Position numbers and translations under genes: made by a program. The notes beneath the pieces were generated by a model that saw only the letters and a program-made list of their open reading frames with translations, was not told the DNA's origin and did no database searches. From Vitis vinifera (lineage: Eukaryota > Streptophyta > Magnoliopsida > Vitales > Vitaceae), in NCBI RefSeq assembly GCF_030704535.1, contig NC_081819.1, positions 19,626,001-19,690,000 on the forward strand: a DNA stretch of 64,000 nt, given 5' to 3'. Below are positions 23,990 through 35,865 of the stretch, piece by piece (the first letter of the stretch is position 1; every line of letters begins with the position of its first letter).

Positions 23990-26900
23990 ATGACAAAATC
24001 AGAGATTCCTACGGATTTCTCAAAGGCAGATCTCTCCAATCCCTATTTCACTCACCATTCAGATCACCCAGGTTTGGTTTTGATTTCCAAATCTTTGAAT
24101 GGAGACAATTATTTGGCTTGGAAAAGGGCTATGATTCTAGCTTTAAACTCCAAGAACAAATTGGGTTTTGTTAATGGCTCGATCAAGGCTCCTTCAGAAG
24201 AAATTGATCCTGAAGGTTATGCGACTTGGTCACGGTGTAACGACATGGTTCACTCCTAGATCGTCAATACTCTCAATCCAGAAATTGCGGACAGTGTAGT
24301 ATATTATTCTACTGCTCATGAAGTTTGGGAAGATCTCTGTGAGCGATTCTCTCAGAGCAATGCGCCTCGCATCTTTGAAATTCAGCGAGATATTGCTTGT
24401 CTTCGACAAGAGCAACTCTCTGTCTCTGCCTATTACACAAAATTGAAAGGCCTGTGGGATGAACTGGCTTCCTACAACGCTGCAGCACATGGGGCACAAC
24501 AAGATCAACAAAAATTGATGCAATTTCTGATGGGTTTGAATGAATCTTACAGTGCTATTCGCTGGCAAATCCTCCTGATGAATCCTCTTCCTTCTGTCCG
24601 CCAAGCATACTCTTCTGTCTCTCAAGAAGAAAAACAACGCCTCCTCACTTCGACGAACGCAGCAGTGGAATCTGCCGCAAGTGCTGCTATGGCTGTGCAC
24701 AGCAACGGCAAGTCTTCGGCAACTTGGAAGGACGGAATAGATAGATCGAACACAGGAAGGATGGAACCGACTGATCGCCCCTCTGGTTCTCAAAATTTCC
24801 AGGTGAATCGGTCTTCTCAAGGACAAGATGGCAGACCATTTTTTGATCAAGATCGGCGTCGCATGGGTTCTGGAAGAGGACGCCCCCAGTGCTCGTATTG
24901 TGGAGATAGGGGTCATTGGGTCCAAAAGTGTTTTCAACTACATGGATACCCACCAGACCATCCTAAAGCAAGAATGAATTTAGGCTCAAACTCAAATCGG
25001 AATAAAAGTTTTTCTGTGGCTAACCAAGTTTCTGAGGCAGATGAAGGGAAACCTGCAGTTGCATTGTCAGAAGCCCAACTCAAGCAACTTTTGTCACTTC
25101 TTAATAACCAAGATGAAAACTCTAGTTCCAAAGTGAATGCGGTAACAAAGCCAAGTTTGTCCAAAGTCACTTCCCGCAATTAGATTATTGATAGTAGGAC
25201 GACAGATCATATTACTTAATCCTCTAAGTTATTGCATAAAAATAAAAATTGCTCGTTACCGCCCGTATTGTTGCCTAGTGGAGAAAAAACGAATATTGTT
25301 ACGAAAGGGGCTTTGCCTTTGAATTCCGTTTATTATCTGCATGATGTCTTATCTGTGCCTACATTCAAAGTTGATTTAATATCAGTTAGTCGTTTGACAA
25401 GAGGTCTAAATTGTTCAGTGACGTTTTTCCCTTATTGGTGTATTTTGCAGGATCTGGCTACGAGGAGGACGATTGGTTTGGGTAAACAACATGACAGACT
25501 ATACTATTTGGTGGCACTAGCGACGGAGAAATCTTTAACCAACCATTCCTCATCCACAAACCAACCAACCTGCAATCTCGCCATCTCTTCCACCGATCTC
25601 TGGCACAGTCGCTTAGGCCATGTATCACCTTCTCGTTTGAGTTTCATTGCCAAGAATTTTTTGAATTTTTCTGTTCAGTCCAATAATGCTTGCCCTATAT
25701 GTCCTTTGGCTAAGCAAAGTCGTTTACCTTTTGGTACTAGTGCTATTTCTTCTACAAAACCTTTTGAGATTATTCATTGTGTTTGGGGACGTTATCGACA
25801 CCCTTCTCTGTTTGTGCCCATTACTTTCTCACTATTGTCGATGATTATACACGTTTCACTTGGATATTTTTAATACGACATAAAGATGAAGCACAATCAC
25901 TTTTAAAACGTTTCTTCAGCTATGTGTTCACACAATTTGAATTTCGCATTAAAACTTTTCGAAGTGACAATGGTAGAGAATTTACCTCACTTCGTTCCTT
26001 TTTTCATGATAATGGTGTCATCTTTCAGCATTCTTGTGTTTACATGCCTCAACAAAATAGGGTTGTGGAACGCAAACATCGTCATATTTTACAAGTAGCC
26101 CGAGCTTTGAAATTCCATGCTCAAGTTCCCACTCAATTTTGGGGGGAGTGTGCTCTCACTGCCGTACACATCATCAATCGGTTACCTTCACCAGTATTGT
26201 CTTTCAAAACTCCTTTTGAATTGCTTTACTCAAAACCACCTTCTTGCTCTCATCTCCGTGTTTTCGGATGTTTAGCCTATGCCACCAATGTTCACACCTC
26301 TCACAAATTTGATTACCGTGCCATGCCATCCATCTTCATCGGTTATCCTGTTGGTCAGAAAGCATACAAATTATTTGATTTATCAACCAAAAAGGTCTTT
26401 ACTAGCCGAGATGTCAATTTTCATGAAGATATTTTTCCTTATATTTCTCTTAAGCCCAACTCTACTCTCCCTTCGTTGACCCATAATTCTGGTCCAATCC
26501 CCTTGGTGGCCCACGACATCTCTTCCTCCCTTGACTTTACTTCTCATGCACTTTCCCCTCTTCTTTCCAACCACACAAGCACACCATCTCCTATCATAGA
26601 AAATGACGACTTTTCCTCTCCTTCTCGACCTTCCGAACTCGTTATCGAACCTTCTTTTTAGATTGATCCAAACCCTTCACCACCGCCTTCTACAACTCTA
26701 GTATTGCCTTCTCCGGTGCCACCGTTTGCATCCATCTCGTCTGCTCCTCCAGCCGAGACACCCATCTTTTCACCAGAAACACACTCACCCAAACCAGCCA
26801 CTCCGCTCCGTCGCTCCAGTCGCCATATCGCCCCGCTAATCAAGCTCCACGATTATGTTTGCTCCTACGTTTCCTCTAATCAATCGTCTTCCTTGATTCC

Positions 26901-28539
26901 AGGTCCAACTAAAGGTACACGATATCCACTGGCCAATTATGTTTCTTATCACAGATATAAGCCTACATATAGATCTTTTGTTGCTCAACATAGTGCTGTC
27001 ACAGAACCCAGGTCTTATTCGGAAGCAGCCGCTCATCCTAAGTGGCAGGAGGTGACGCGTTCTGAATTGCAGGCTCTCCAAGCTAATGACACTTGGTCTC
27101 TCACTCCACTTCCGGCCGGCAAGACACCGATTGGTTGTCGATGGGTGTATAAAATTAAACAACGTTCAGATGGGTTTATTGAGCGTTACAAAGCACGATT
27201 GGTAGCAAAAGGCTTTACTCAATTAGAAGGTGTCGATTATCAGAATACCTTTTCTCCCACCACCAAGATCATATCTGTCCGCTGCTTGCTTGCATTGGCC
27301 GCAGCCTGTGGCTGGTCTCTTCATCAAATGGATGTTAACAACGCTTTTCTTCATGGCGACTTACATGAGGAAATATATATGTCTCCGCCGCTAGGGCTTC
27401 GGCGACAGGAGGAGGAAAACTTGGTATGTCGCCTTCATAAATCACTCTACGGTCTGAAACAAGCTTCTCGCCAGTGGTTCGCCAAGTTCTCAGAAGCTAT
27501 TCAATCCGCCGGTTATGCACAATCTCGAGCCGATTATTCTTTGTTCACCAGAAAACAAGGCAAGTCCTTTACTGCCCTCTTGATATATGTTGATGATATT
27601 CTGATTACTGGAAATGATCCTGTGAGCATTGCTACAACAAAAAAATTTCTGCGTAGTCATTTTCATCTCAAAGATCTGGGTGATTTAAAATACTTTCTTG
27701 GCATTGAGGTTTTTGCTTCTAAAAATGGGATTTTTATTTCCCAATGTAAGTATGCATTAGAGATTATTGAGGATACAGGATTGTTGGGCGCTGCCCCTAT
27801 TGATACACCTATGGAACGAGGATTGAAATTGTCTGATAAGAGCGATTTGCTCAAGGATCAAGGTTGTTATAGGAGATTGGTTGGAAGGTTAATATATCTA
27901 ACTGTGTCGAGGCCAGATATCACTTATGCAGTTCATGTGTTAAGCCGGTTTATGCATCAACCGAGAAAGGCTCATATGGAAGCAGCGTTCAGAGTTGTAC
28001 GTTATCTCAAGAATGCACCTGGTCAAGGTCTGTTCTTCTCTTCGAATAATGATTTCAGATTGAGAGCCTACTGTGATTCTGATTGGGCAGGTTGTCCACT
28101 TACTAGAAGGTCCACTACAGGCTACTATGTATTCCTTGGACCTTCACTGATTTCTTGGAGATCAAAGCGACAGAAAACAGTGTCACTCTCTTCAGTCGAA
28201 GCAGAGTATCGTGCAATGACAGGAGCTTGTTGTGAGTTGACATGGCTTCGGTACCTTTTGAAAGATTTGGGTGTTTTACATCAGGAACCTACCTTGCTGT
28301 ATTGTGACAACAAGGCAGCATTGCACATTGTAGCCAACCCTGTTTTCCATGAGTGTACTAGACACATTGAGATGGATTGTCACTATATTAGGGACAAGAT
28401 CCAAGATGGTTCCATTATTACAAGACATGTGAGCTCAGCGCACCAACTTGCAGACATTCTGACTAAACCATTGGGAAAGGAGTTTTTTGCTCCTATGATT
28501 CGCAAGTTGGGAGTGCAGGATATCCACTCTCCAACTTGA
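23990..28539 (+). pseudogene. Copia gag-pol, inactivated
   Basis: Same polyprotein layout as the intact copy on the minus strand, but broken. In-frame stops occur at 24257-24259 (TAG at a Trp), 25181-25183 (TAG at a Trp just before the protease DSG, whose Gly is also changed), 25217-25219 (TAA at a Ser) and 26659-26661 (TAG at a Gln). A 3 nt deletion lies near 25780 and a 1 nt deletion near 25813 shifts the frame in the integrase core. Downstream the RT (YVDD near 27590) and RNase H remain open to the stop at 28537. The element cannot make its own polyprotein but keeps its LTRs. Confidence 0.93.
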
Positions 28540-28546
28540 GGGGGAG

Positions 28547-28756
28547 TGTTGGAAAGTCAATCTTCCTAAATCTTCCATATTAAGAATAGATGATTTGTAT
28601 ATGTTAGTTTTCCTATTGTAATTCCTGACTTATAGATGGATAGTCTAGAATATGGTAAGCTGATTCTTGACTTGTAGAAAAAGATCTCAAACCTCCTTAT
28701 ATAAATACACACTTCAACATCAATAATATTAATTCAGCCAATTCTTCTTCTTTTCA
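28547..28756 (+). repeat. 3' LTR of copia copy 1
   Basis: 210 bp, four differences from the 5' LTR (three transitions, one transversion), followed by the TGATC target duplication. Confidence 0.95.
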
Positions 28757-28921
28757 TGATCAAATACAAATATTTTAATTTCTTTTAATAATTTATTATT
28801 ATCTTTGTGTTATATTCAAAATTTTACATAAATGCATTTATGTGATATTCTTGAATTATAAATATTTTATGAAAATACTGAAAATATCTTGTTGTCATCC
28901 TAAGTTATAATGACCACAATA

Positions 28922-29356
28922 GTCTACCACACAACAATAATTGCCAAGAAGATCCCAGACGCCTACTGAGGTTTGGAGAATCTCAAATAGATGGTTGATG
29001 TTGGTGGTGGTCTACCACACAACTATAATCACCAAGAAGATCCTAAACTCTTCTCAGGGTTTTGAAAATCTCAGACAGGTGGTTGATGTTGGTGGTGGTC
29101 TAAGGAGTGACCCTTAGCATAGTCACATCCAAATACCCCACCTTAAAGCCATTAATTTCGGCCTGCATCATGTTACACAACATGCCCCACCCTACCTTGG
29201 TATATATCTCTAATTCTCAAATAATTTTATTAGAAATACGGTTTGGTTCAATTTTGAATTCTGGTGGAAATGGAAGAATCCAATTTTGTTGCAGGTGTGG
29301 AACATGTTGTAGGAGATATGCCTGAAGGTGTTCCAACAGGAGATGCCAGTTCCTTG
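28922..29356 (+). pseudogene. O-methyltransferase relic with an internally duplicated exon piece
   Basis: Matches exon 2 (3' half), intron 2 and exon 3 of the OMT genes at 37.8-60.6 kb. The [16 protein letters not shown] segment is present in two tandem 88 bp units (28922-29009, 29010-29097). After it come a SKYPTLK-like stretch, an intron with a TTGTTGCAG acceptor (about 29288-29296), and an exon-3-like piece encoding GVEHVVGDMPEGVP and ending in AAG|GTGGGT near 29359. Exons 1 and 4 are missing and the frame is broken near 29102 (CTAAGG where the genes have CTGGGA). It is non-functional. Confidence 0.85.
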
Positions 29357-29592
29357 AAGGTGGGTTGCTTAATTAGTCTTTCATTGATACTAGAAATATT
29401 ATTTAGTTTTAGAAAATTTGAGAGAAAATGTAAAAAGAAAGAAAAAAGTCAAAAAAAAAAAAAAAAAAAACAAGCTGAATTTTTTTTTTAAATCAATAAA
29501 TATTTTTATATACTACTATAAATTCATTTTATGTAATTTAATTCAACTATATAAATATTAAATAATTTTAAAATACCTAAAATTTTAATTAA

Positions 29593-29598
<6 letters not shown>

Positions 29599-29644
<46 letters not shown>
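29599..29644. repeat. (TA)n microsatellite
   Basis: An uninterrupted TA dinucleotide run of about 46 bp. Confidence 0.95.
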
Positions 29645-29647
<3 letters not shown>

Positions 29648-30555
29648 CCATAACATTTTGTTTTCTTCCCTATTTTCTAAACATACATAACCTAAACCCA
29701 CCAACTGGTCTAATTGCTAGGCGGAGTGCTGACATGTTTTTTCAGAAACACTATAAGCAATGATGAAAATATCGATAATCACGGATATATCGGAAACTTG
29801 ATTTTACGGATATATCAGAGATATATCAGCGGATATTTTGGAAAAAAAATTCAGTAGGCAAAAAATTGATCAAAACTCATGGAAATGTAAGAAAAACCTC
29901 ATAGCAATGTAATTAGAAGTATAATAGACATTTTAAAGTTGCTTTGTTGAAGAATTTGATATATGTATGATATGATTTGCGATATTAGATGTAATTATAT
30001 CATGTCGGTCGATAAGAAATGTGAATTTTGTAATTGTACACTCATTATGAAGCTTCATGAAAGACTTGATTTCATTAAATATCAATAATTTGTACATATT
30101 ACATTGCAATGACCCTTTAGTACAAAATGAGGATCGATGTGGTTCAATGGAATTGGTAGATGAAGGAACCCCGTCTTACTGTTGGAGACAATATTGGTAC
30201 CAACTCATTGAGCCTTGATAATATTGGTTAAAAATTCTAACATGCCATGCATATATCTCTTGAAATTTGTGCATCAAAGGGGTAGCTTTACATACCATAT
30301 TGAACTTGAAGGTTGACCATAACCCATCCTTATGATGTTAGCCTCATTTGAGGAGTCACTAAATTGAGTTTATATACTCATAGATTTAAAACTCCCTGAA
30401 AGTAATTTCTCGTTATATGAAGTCATAGTCCGTTCTCTTCCTCCGTAGTGCTTCCCAATAGCTCCTATGCTTGCACCAGCTCTTCTAGAGCCACAATCTT
30501 CATCTTGTGTGTAATGTGTGAAATCATTTTCACAAGTGAATTGACTCACTGGATA

Positions 30556-33466
30556 TTAACTTTGTTGGCATTCCCCAATATCTCCTCTTGCTTTATCATC
30601 CCTATCATCAGTTACACCTCTTAAACCATCGTAATTATAAGCAAAAGTACCGGCAACGGTAGGTCTACTACTTTGGCTAGCACTTGTGGAGTCAACCTCT
30701 TGGTGGGAATCCAATGCCCTTTGAAATGAATCCTCAGTATCTTTGCTAAAACTTTCATTGTGAACTTCTTTAGACAACACACGTTTAACATCAACTCCAA
30801 ATTCTAGAGCATGAGCAGCAATTCGTGGATCAAGATTACCAACTTCATCATCCAAGTGTATAGGTTTGACCCATTGGAATAATTGATTATTTTCTTCTTC
30901 ACCCACCTCGACTGAAATGTCAAGAAGATCAAGGTAATCTTTCTCAACAACTCGATCATTTTTTGCCTCCATATCGCGTAACTTTAGTTTCATATTATAG
31001 TAACAAAAAACTAATTGCTCCGGTCGAGCATAAGCCAAACGATTTCATTACTTTGTGTGGATGAGAGCAAACGTGCTCCAATTTCTATAAGCAGAAGATG
31101 ACACAGTTTGTGAGAGAACTTTAATGACCAAGTTCCTCAATGTAGGTGTTTGGTTCTCATACATGAACCACCATTCAACTGCAAGGGAATTCATAATTAT
31201 ATAAATTCTTATGTGATGAATTTATAATAATGAAAATCAATTTTTTTTTCTATTAAGAAATGGTACTCACCGAGTACCATGGTTGACCTTGATGTAACCG
31301 CCTCTCAATCACCTAATCTTCTCTTTCCATCTCGAAAAAGCACAAGCTATGTATTCAATATTTAATTTGTTAATATCATATTTGTTAGTAAACGTTCAAA
31401 TAAAATGATGAATGAAATTATTCTTTGATTAGATTGAGTAAAATAAGAGTTTCTTATTTACCTCATTTCCAAATTGACCAATCGATTCAGCATTTGGGTC
31501 TAATTTAGTAAACACATCATAGACTGCTTGAATTAAATCTGGATCACTACCAACTCCAGGCCTATATTGAAACCTTGGATTCAAGAAGTATGCTACAATA
31601 AAATTATGTAGATTTAGTATTGTGTAAGAGAAAATGAAATAAAATCAAAGTAACAATTGTTGAAAATTAAGTACCTGCTGCATGAAGTGGATGTTCTAAT
31701 GTTTTTTCCCCATGATCTTTGATAATTTTAAAGATCCAATCGCCAACTTGTTGACGAATGAGATTCTCTTTCATCACTTGCATAAGCTCGTATAGAAATG
31801 ACATTATGGGAACAACTTCTGAATCCATGATTCGAAGCACCACGAATATTGGCTCAAAGTATGAAACAACACGTGTCACTTTATCCCAATACTGAGGGTC
31901 AAACATTAGTTTCTCCATATCTCATCCAATGTTTGTCCAACTGAGCTTGTGTTTTGTCCATTCATCACTCATAAACAATTTCTTCAAATCATGCCTTTCT
32001 TTAAGAAGACTTTCAAGAGCAATATAATTTGTAGCAAACCTTGTAGCTCCCGGTCAAACAATGTCTCCACCGTAGTACTTTCTTATTTCTGCAAGTAACC
32101 AACCATAATTGTAAATGAAATTGGTTATCTTACGGCCATTGTGTATCACATCTGCAATATTAGGTATTTTCCCGATGTCTTCAAACATTAGGTTGATGCA
32201 GTGTGCCGCACATGAGGTCCAATATAAGTTAAACTTCTTCATCAACACCTTTCTTGCTTTCATGAACACTGACCCATTATCTGTGACAATTTGAACCACA
32301 TTATCTACCCTGACTTCTTTGATAACATTCTTCAATAGCTTATATATGTGTTTATGGTGTTTGCTGTTGTTCAATGCATCGACTGACTTAAAGAACACCG
32401 TACTCCCTTTTGAATAGACCATGAAATTAATTATACTTAATCTCGTGGGCCCTGTCCATCCATCTGACATTATGGTGCAGTCATATGTCTTCCATTTCTC
32501 TCTTTGTTGGTTCACATAAGCTTCCATATATTTGTACTCCATTTTGAAGTACTTATTCTTTATTTCATATGGAGATGGAGGTTCGATTCCCATTCCTGCA
32601 AATCATATGTAAGAAATATTTGAAACATGACACAAAAGACTAAACCTACTCAAGGTATGAAACAACATAAAATTTGAGAACTTAGAAATTACTTGCTTGT
32701 TGTGCACCAATAATCATATTCTTGAAGTGGTGAGAGTTTGCTTTATTGGGTGTGATGCTATCATAAATGAAAATTTTGCTTATTAAGCATCCCATCGTTT
32801 CTTTAATTGAACCACCATTTAATATATTTTTAATATTTTTTTTGTCTTACTATAGAAGACTTGTAGAAGAAGGGTGAAATAGGTGGTGATGGGTTTGAAT
32901 GTCGTGTACTTTGAGATTTCTGCATTGTCAGCGCACCATTAGGGCATGACAGTTCCCATGTTTTACGCTTGCTTCCCACAACACTTTCATATTGTTGTCG
33001 TTCCCATTCTGTTGCCTTCGATGCACAAACCGCTTCTCGATAACCATCCCGCTCATCCGGGTGCATATCTATTGGATACATATACACTTTTTCATCTTCA
33101 TCATCATCCTCGTCCATGACATGCGTATGCCTAGCCTCTATGGTGCCATATAATTGGGCCCAGATCTCTTCAATATGTGCAATTTTCTTTGTTTTTGCTT
33201 TATTTTTTTTCATGTAACATTTCTCGTATCTCTTTTTTCACTTTGGGTGGCATTGTAGGACACTTTTTGGTGTTGTTATTCAGGTCTCTATGCGCTAAAT
33301 GATACTTGAATCGACTAATGCCTCCACTCTTCATCAACAGTCCACAAAAATTACAAATTGTCTCATTTCGGTTCCCCTCTATTGGTGAACAATACTTCCA
33401 AGCTAGATCTCGGTTGAACATGCCACTTCCACCATCCCCACGTCTACTTCCACTTGCACTAGCCAT
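30556..33466 (-). pseudogene. hAT transposase (BED finger, DUF659, hAT dimerisation), inactivated
   Basis: Reading leftwards: BED zinc finger (CNFCG...FKYHLAH, near 33370-33280); a frame slip in an A-run at about 33205-33212; an acidic linker; then an intron acceptor (TTTGCAG) before GMGIEPPSPYEIKNKYF at about 32595. The DUF659 core follows (SDGWTGP..., CAAHCINLM) to 32057. Stops then occur at 32056-32054 (TGA), 31924-31922 (TGA) and as a TAA TGA pair at 31050-31045. The C-terminal portion (30556-31038) runs on in an open frame. Introns probably separate 31666-31360 and 31260-31200. It is typical of a transposase dead by point mutation, with all domains still recognisable. Confidence 0.85.
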
Positions 33467-33589
33467 TGCAAATCTATTGAACATATACTATTTAATTACA
33501 ATTGAATAAAAATTTAAATTAAACAAGTAATTAAAAATAAACTTATTGCAAATCTAGTAATCATGCCAATCAAACTTATTGCAAATGTA

Positions 33590-35110
33590 CTAATTAATTA
33601 CAATTGAAAAGAAAAAAAGGAAGAAATTGGGAAGCTAATATTTTTAATTAACTTAATAAATCAAATAAGCTAAATTAATTCTTTGAAAATATACTAATTC
33701 ATTCAAGAGTTACAAAAATGTACTAATTAATTCAAATGGACTAATTAATTATGATTGAAAAGAAAAAAAAAATTGAAGAAAATGGGAAGCTACTAATATT
33801 GTTAATTAACTTAATAAATTAAGCTAAATTAATTCTATGAAAATCTACTAATTCATTTAAGAGTTTAACAAATGTACTAATTAATTCAAATGGATTAATT
33901 AATTATGATTGAAAAGAAAAAAAATTGAAGAAATTGAGAAGTTACTAATATTGTTAATTAACTTAATAAATTAACAAAGCTAAATTAATTCTATGAAAAT
34001 TTACTAATTCATTCAAGAGTTACAAAATGTACTAATTAATTCAAATGGACTAATTAATTACGATTGAAAAGGAAAAATATTGAAGAAAATGGGAAACTAC
34101 TAATATTGTTAATTAACTTAATAAATTAAGCTAAATTAATTCTATGAAAATCTACTAATTCATTCAAGAGTTAAAAATGTACTAATTAATTACGATTGAA
34201 AAGAAAAAAACATTGAAGAAATTGGGAAGCTACTAATATTGTTAATTAACTAACCTAAATTAATTCTATGAAAATCTATTAATTCATTCAAGAGTAAAAA
34301 AATGTACTAATTAATTCAAATGAACTAATTAATTACGATTGAAAAGGAAAAAAATTGAAGAAATTGGGAAAATACTAATATTGTTAATTAATTAAATAAA
34401 TTAACTAAGCTAAATTAATTTTATGAAAATCAACTAATTCATTCAAGAGTTAAAAAAATGTACTAATTAATTCAAATGTACTAATTAATTACGATTGAAA
34501 AGAAAAGAAAATGAAGAAATTGGGAACCTACTAATATTGTTAATTAACTTAATAAATTAACTAACCTAAATTAATTTCAATGAAAATCTACTAATTCATT
34601 CAAGAGTTAAAAAATGTACTAATTAATTACAATTGAAAAGGAAAAAAAATTGAAGAAATTGGGAAACTCCTAATCTTGTTAAAATAAATTAACTAACCTA
34701 AATTAATTTTATGAAAATCTACTCATTCATTCAAAAGTTAAAAAACGTACTAATTAATTACGATTGAAAAGAAAAAAAAAATTGAAGAAATTGGAATCTA
34801 ATAATATTGTTAATTAACTTAATAAATTAACTAAGCTAAATTAATTCTATGAAAATCTACTAATTCATTCAAGAGTTAAAAAATTATACTAATTAATTCA
34901 CATGAACTAATTAATTATGATTGAAAAGATAAAAAAATTGAAGAAATTGGGAAGCTACTAATATTGTTAATTAACTTAATAAATTAACTAAGTTAAATTA
35001 ATTTTATGAAAATCTACTAATTCATTCAAGAGTTAAAAAATGTACTAATTAATTACAAATGAAAAGAAAAAAAATTGATGTACTAATTAATGACAATTGA
35101 AAAGAAAAAA
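33590..35110. repeat. ~150 bp minisatellite, about ten copies, inside the hAT element
   Basis: A unit of about 125-160 bp contains ATTCATTCAAGAGTT, TGTACTAATTAATT, GATTGAAAAG and ATTGTTAATTAAC. The ATTCATTCAAGAGTT block recurs near 33700, 33850, 34010, 34160, 34287, 34440, 34595, 34725, 34865 and 35020. Spacing varies through small indels. No gene is present. Confidence 0.9.
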
Positions 35111-35865
35111 AATAAAATTGAAGAATTAAAGAATATATTAATTAATTACACTTCAATACAAAAATAATTAAAATTTAAAACAAACATAACTTAAAAATAA
35201 TAATAATAATAATAATAATAATTGAGTAACCTTGGGAGCAATGAGAGATCAAAGATGAAATATGGATGAAATTGGTAAAAAATGAGCTATTTATAGAAAA
35301 AAAAAAGTTGGGCCAAAATAGTTGTTGGAATCTCATTTTACCGTTGCAAAACAAAATTGGCCGTTGGATTGAAATCTAGGCGAATTCTGACAATTGGATC
35401 ATCATATAACCGTTGGGGTTTAATTCTGGCCCTTGGATCACATCCAAATTCAATTTGGACCATCAGATGCACATGAAATTGATTGTTGGAGATCGGACCA
35501 AATCTGGATCGTTAGATTAACGCGAGGAAGCTGGGAGCCATCAAATTAGAGGACCAAGAAAGCAGATGAAGGCACCCCATCAGACCAGATCTAGACCGTC
35601 AGATCAACATAGGGAAGCAGATGGAGGCACTGATTTTTTCCGAAAAATCAGCGATACAAACCAAAATTTCGTCGATAAATTGTAGCACCTTGCGATTTTT
35701 TGCAGATTTCACCAATTTTTCACGTGAAGTCGAATTTTCGCCGATTTTAACCTAAATTTGGCGAAATTTCTCCTGTCAACATTTCGCTCTCCTCTTTTGT
35801 ATCACTAGCCATCGAAACTCGAAATTTCAGCCAAAAAAATGGAAATTTTCATCCATGACTATAAA

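Larger units (their letters stand above)
23701..28756 (+). mobile_element. Ty1/copia LTR retrotransposon, copy 1 (decayed)
   Basis: Full-length 5,056 bp element. The two 210 bp LTRs (23701-23910 and 28547-28756) begin TGTTGGAAAG and end CTTCTTTTCA and differ at four sites by eye (1.9%). A TGGTATCAGAGC primer-binding site follows the 5' LTR, and a GAGGGGGAG purine tract precedes the 3' LTR. The target duplication TGATC is perfect (23696-23700, 28757-28761). Domain order gag, protease, integrase, RT, RNase H places it in copia. A second copy lies at 53.6-58.6 kb in the opposite orientation. Confidence 0.97.
29758..35857 (-). mobile_element. hAT DNA transposon, defective autonomous copy
   Basis: A 6.1 kb element. 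Terminal inverted repeats are short and imperfect: CAATGATGAAAATATC at the left and the reverse of CATGGATGAAAATTTC at the right. An 8 bp target duplication matches at 7 of 8 sites (ACTATAAG 29750-29757, ACTATAAA 35858-35865), as expected for hAT. Subterminal CGGATATATC repeats occur at the left. The minus strand carries a broken transposase with BED finger, DUF659 and the hAT C-terminal region. A ~1.5 kb minisatellite lies between the transposase start and the right end. Confidence 0.88.

Noticed and set aside
24230..24937. Long ORF antisense to copia gag (235 aa), with a twin at 57401-58108
   Set aside because: It is the shadow of the gag frame. It survives in both copies only because the sense strand is conserved.
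33590..35110. Regularly spaced repeats that might suggest a CRISPR-like array
   Set aside because: Whole ~150 bp units repeat with indels; there are no unique spacers, and it lies in a plant hAT transposon.
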